Source of the DNA: Mucilaginibacter pallidiroseus
Lineage (GTDB): Bacteria; Bacteroidota; Bacteroidia; Sphingobacteriales; Sphingobacteriaceae
Direction of reading: 5' to 3'
Length of the DNA stretch: 64,000 nucleotides
Assembly: GCF_007846085.1 (NCBI RefSeq)
Contig: NZ_VOEJ01000001.1
Span: 806,001 to 870,000, forward strand
The position numbers were made by a program, and so were the translations under genes. Below the pieces are notes generated by a model. It made no database searches. It saw only the letters and a list, made by a program, of their open reading frames with translations, and was not told the origin of the DNA. Position 1 is the stretch's first letter. Each line of letters opens with the position of its first letter. This document shows, one piece after another, positions 63,322-64,000 of the stretch.

Positions 63322-63361
63322 GTTACGTAGTTACTCAAATGTCACTGTTACTTTTAGTCAC
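63322..63361. promoter_or_regulatory. Cluster of GTYAC sites between HxlR gene and SDR gene
   Basis: GTTAC at 63322, 63330 and 63347, GTCAC at 63341 and 63357: five copies in 40 bases. The last two make an imperfect palindrome GTTACTTTTAGTCAC at 63347-63361. The position, just before the HxlR gene and the divergent SDR gene, suggests an HxlR operator; this is inference. Confidence 0.5.
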
Positions 63362-63422
63362 AAAGTTGCATAAATAAACTTACATACTCTATGTTTGCTT
63401 TAAATATCTAAAGAATAACAAA

Positions 63423-64000
63423 ATGAACTTCGAGAACAAAAATGTAATTATAACCGGTGGAAGCACCGGTATTGGTTTGGCAACCGCTAAAGCTTTTATT
63501 GATAAAGGCGCAAACGTTTGGATTACCAGCAGAAGTGCTGCCAACTTGCAAAAAGCAGCTGACGAGATAAACAGCCCGAATTTAAAAACCATAGTGTCTG
63601 ACACATCAAACCTGGACGGTATTGCGGTTTTGGTAAACGAGGTTGCCGATAGTGGCAGCAAAGTGGATGTGCTATTCCTAAATGCGGGGATCGCCGTGTT
63701 TGCCCCTATTGAGCAGGTAACAGAGGCAGATTTTGATGCGCAGTTTAACACCAATGTTAAAGGACACTTTTTTACGCTCCAAAAACTAATTCCACATTTG
63801 GCAGATGGCTCTTCGGTGATATTTACCTCATCAGTAGTTGCCACAAGTGCAGGTATTGCAGGCAGTGTGTATTCGGCTACAAAAGGGGCCCTGAATAAGG
63901 TAGCACAGATTGCGGCAAATGAATTGGCCGATAGAAAGATCCGTGTTAACCTGATTAGCCCTGGCCCTATTAAAACTCCGGGATTTGACTCGGTAGTAAG
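63423..64000 (+). CDS. SDR-family oxidoreductase, 3' end outside window
   Basis: The 5' part, about 192 codons, of a short-chain dehydrogenase gene that runs off the right edge. The Rossmann motif is TGGSTGIG (residues about 11-18), then LNAG, the catalytic Ser in TSSVVATS and YSATK, and PGPIKTPGF, which is the cofactor-side loop. So nearly the whole catalytic domain is visible. It is divergent from an HxlR regulator gene, which probably senses a stress compound that the enzyme helps to remove. Confidence 0.92.
   Translation, partial: MNFENKNVIITGGSTGIGLATAKAFIDKGANVWITSRSAANLQKAADEINSPNLKTIVSDTSNLDGIAVLVNEVADSGSKVDVLFLNAGIAVFAPIEQVTEADFDAQFNTNVKGHFFTLQKLIPHLADGSSVIFTSSVVATSAGIAGSVYSATKGALNKVAQIAANELADRKIRVNLISPGPIKTPGFDSVV

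Noticed and set aside
63389..63844. Minus-strand reading frame of 151 codons
   Set aside because: It is antisense to an SDR gene on the plus strand whose Rossmann and YxxxK motifs are clear.
1..64000. CRISPR array, insertion sequence or prophage
   Set aside because: No regular repeat-spacer pattern, no transposase, integrase or phage protein was seen on either strand.

Overview
The window reads as chromosomal DNA of a gliding-lineage Bacteroidota, most like the Sphingobacteriaceae (Mucilaginibacter or Pedobacter type). The reasons are a SusC/SusD pair with an ECF sigma factor and a FecR anti-sigma factor, GldC, paired DUF3857/transglutaminase proteins, the Bacteroidota form of cytochrome c System I genes, promoters that fit the TAnnTTTG -7 element, and frequent TTG or GTG starts without clear Shine-Dalgarno sites. 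No insertion sequence, prophage, CRISPR array or rRNA was seen. One tRNA gene (Ser, anticodon GCT) is present and its CCA end is not encoded. The window cuts a histidine kinase gene at the left edge and an SDR dehydrogenase gene at the right edge.

Layout. 1-2.8 kb: histidine kinase, single-domain response regulator, membrane glycosyltransferase. 2.9-8.8 kb: a small acidic protein, a large cytosolic protein of unknown function (possible glycosidase-like fold), two lipoproteins, and an SDR/AraC pair. 9.1-13.1 kb: tRNA-Ser, a PgpH-type 7TM-HD cyclic-dinucleotide phosphodiesterase, and a compact operon of an SPFH protein, a LURP-like protein and a 57-residue ribbon-helix-helix protein that ends in a perfect 42-bp palindrome. 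13.1-19 kb: thiolase, exported unknown, POT peptide transporter, polyprenol-phosphate mannosyltransferase, RuvB. 19.1-29.8 kb: a polysaccharide utilisation locus with sigma/anti-sigma, SusC/SusD, GH92 alpha-mannosidase and an exported Gfo/Idh/MocA oxidoreductase. 29.9-32.1 kb: exported polysaccharide deacetylase, NTF2-like lipoprotein, NlpC/P60 lipoprotein and a 40-residue membrane protein. 32.1-36 kb: two DUF3857/transglutaminase-like exported proteins. 36-43.6 kb: DEDDh exonuclease, QueG, small cytosolic proteins, a Crp-like regulator, MutS. 43.6-52.3 kb: PhyH-type dioxygenase, then cytochrome c maturation genes ccmF, ccmE, ccmD, ccmC and ccmB, with a glutamate dehydrogenase and an exported carboxypeptidase-regulatory-like protein set among them. 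52.3-53.6 kb: SDR and Ogt. 53.6-60.4 kb: a four-gene signalling operon (CHASE3-GAF hybrid kinase with three receiver domains, CheR, CheB without receiver, second hybrid kinase). 60.5-64 kb: GldC operon with a DEAD-box helicase, then a divergent HxlR/SDR pair.

How genes work together. The sigma/FecR/SusCD/GH92 set is a typical substrate-induced glycan uptake system, and GH92 points to alpha-mannosides. The Ccm genes form an incomplete System I in this window (no ccmA, ccmG or ccmH), and CcmE carries the CxxxY rather than the HxxxY heme-attachment motif. The CheR/CheB proteins sit with hybrid kinases and no CheA or CheW, which suggests a non-flagellar signalling pathway. No clearly novel defence or mobile system was recognised. 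The items most worth a second look are the SPFH/RHH operon with its palindrome, the alternative hairpins upstream of the dioxygenase, the Ccm variants, the DUF3857 pair with one apparently inactive member, and the clustered GTYAC sites between HxlR and the SDR.
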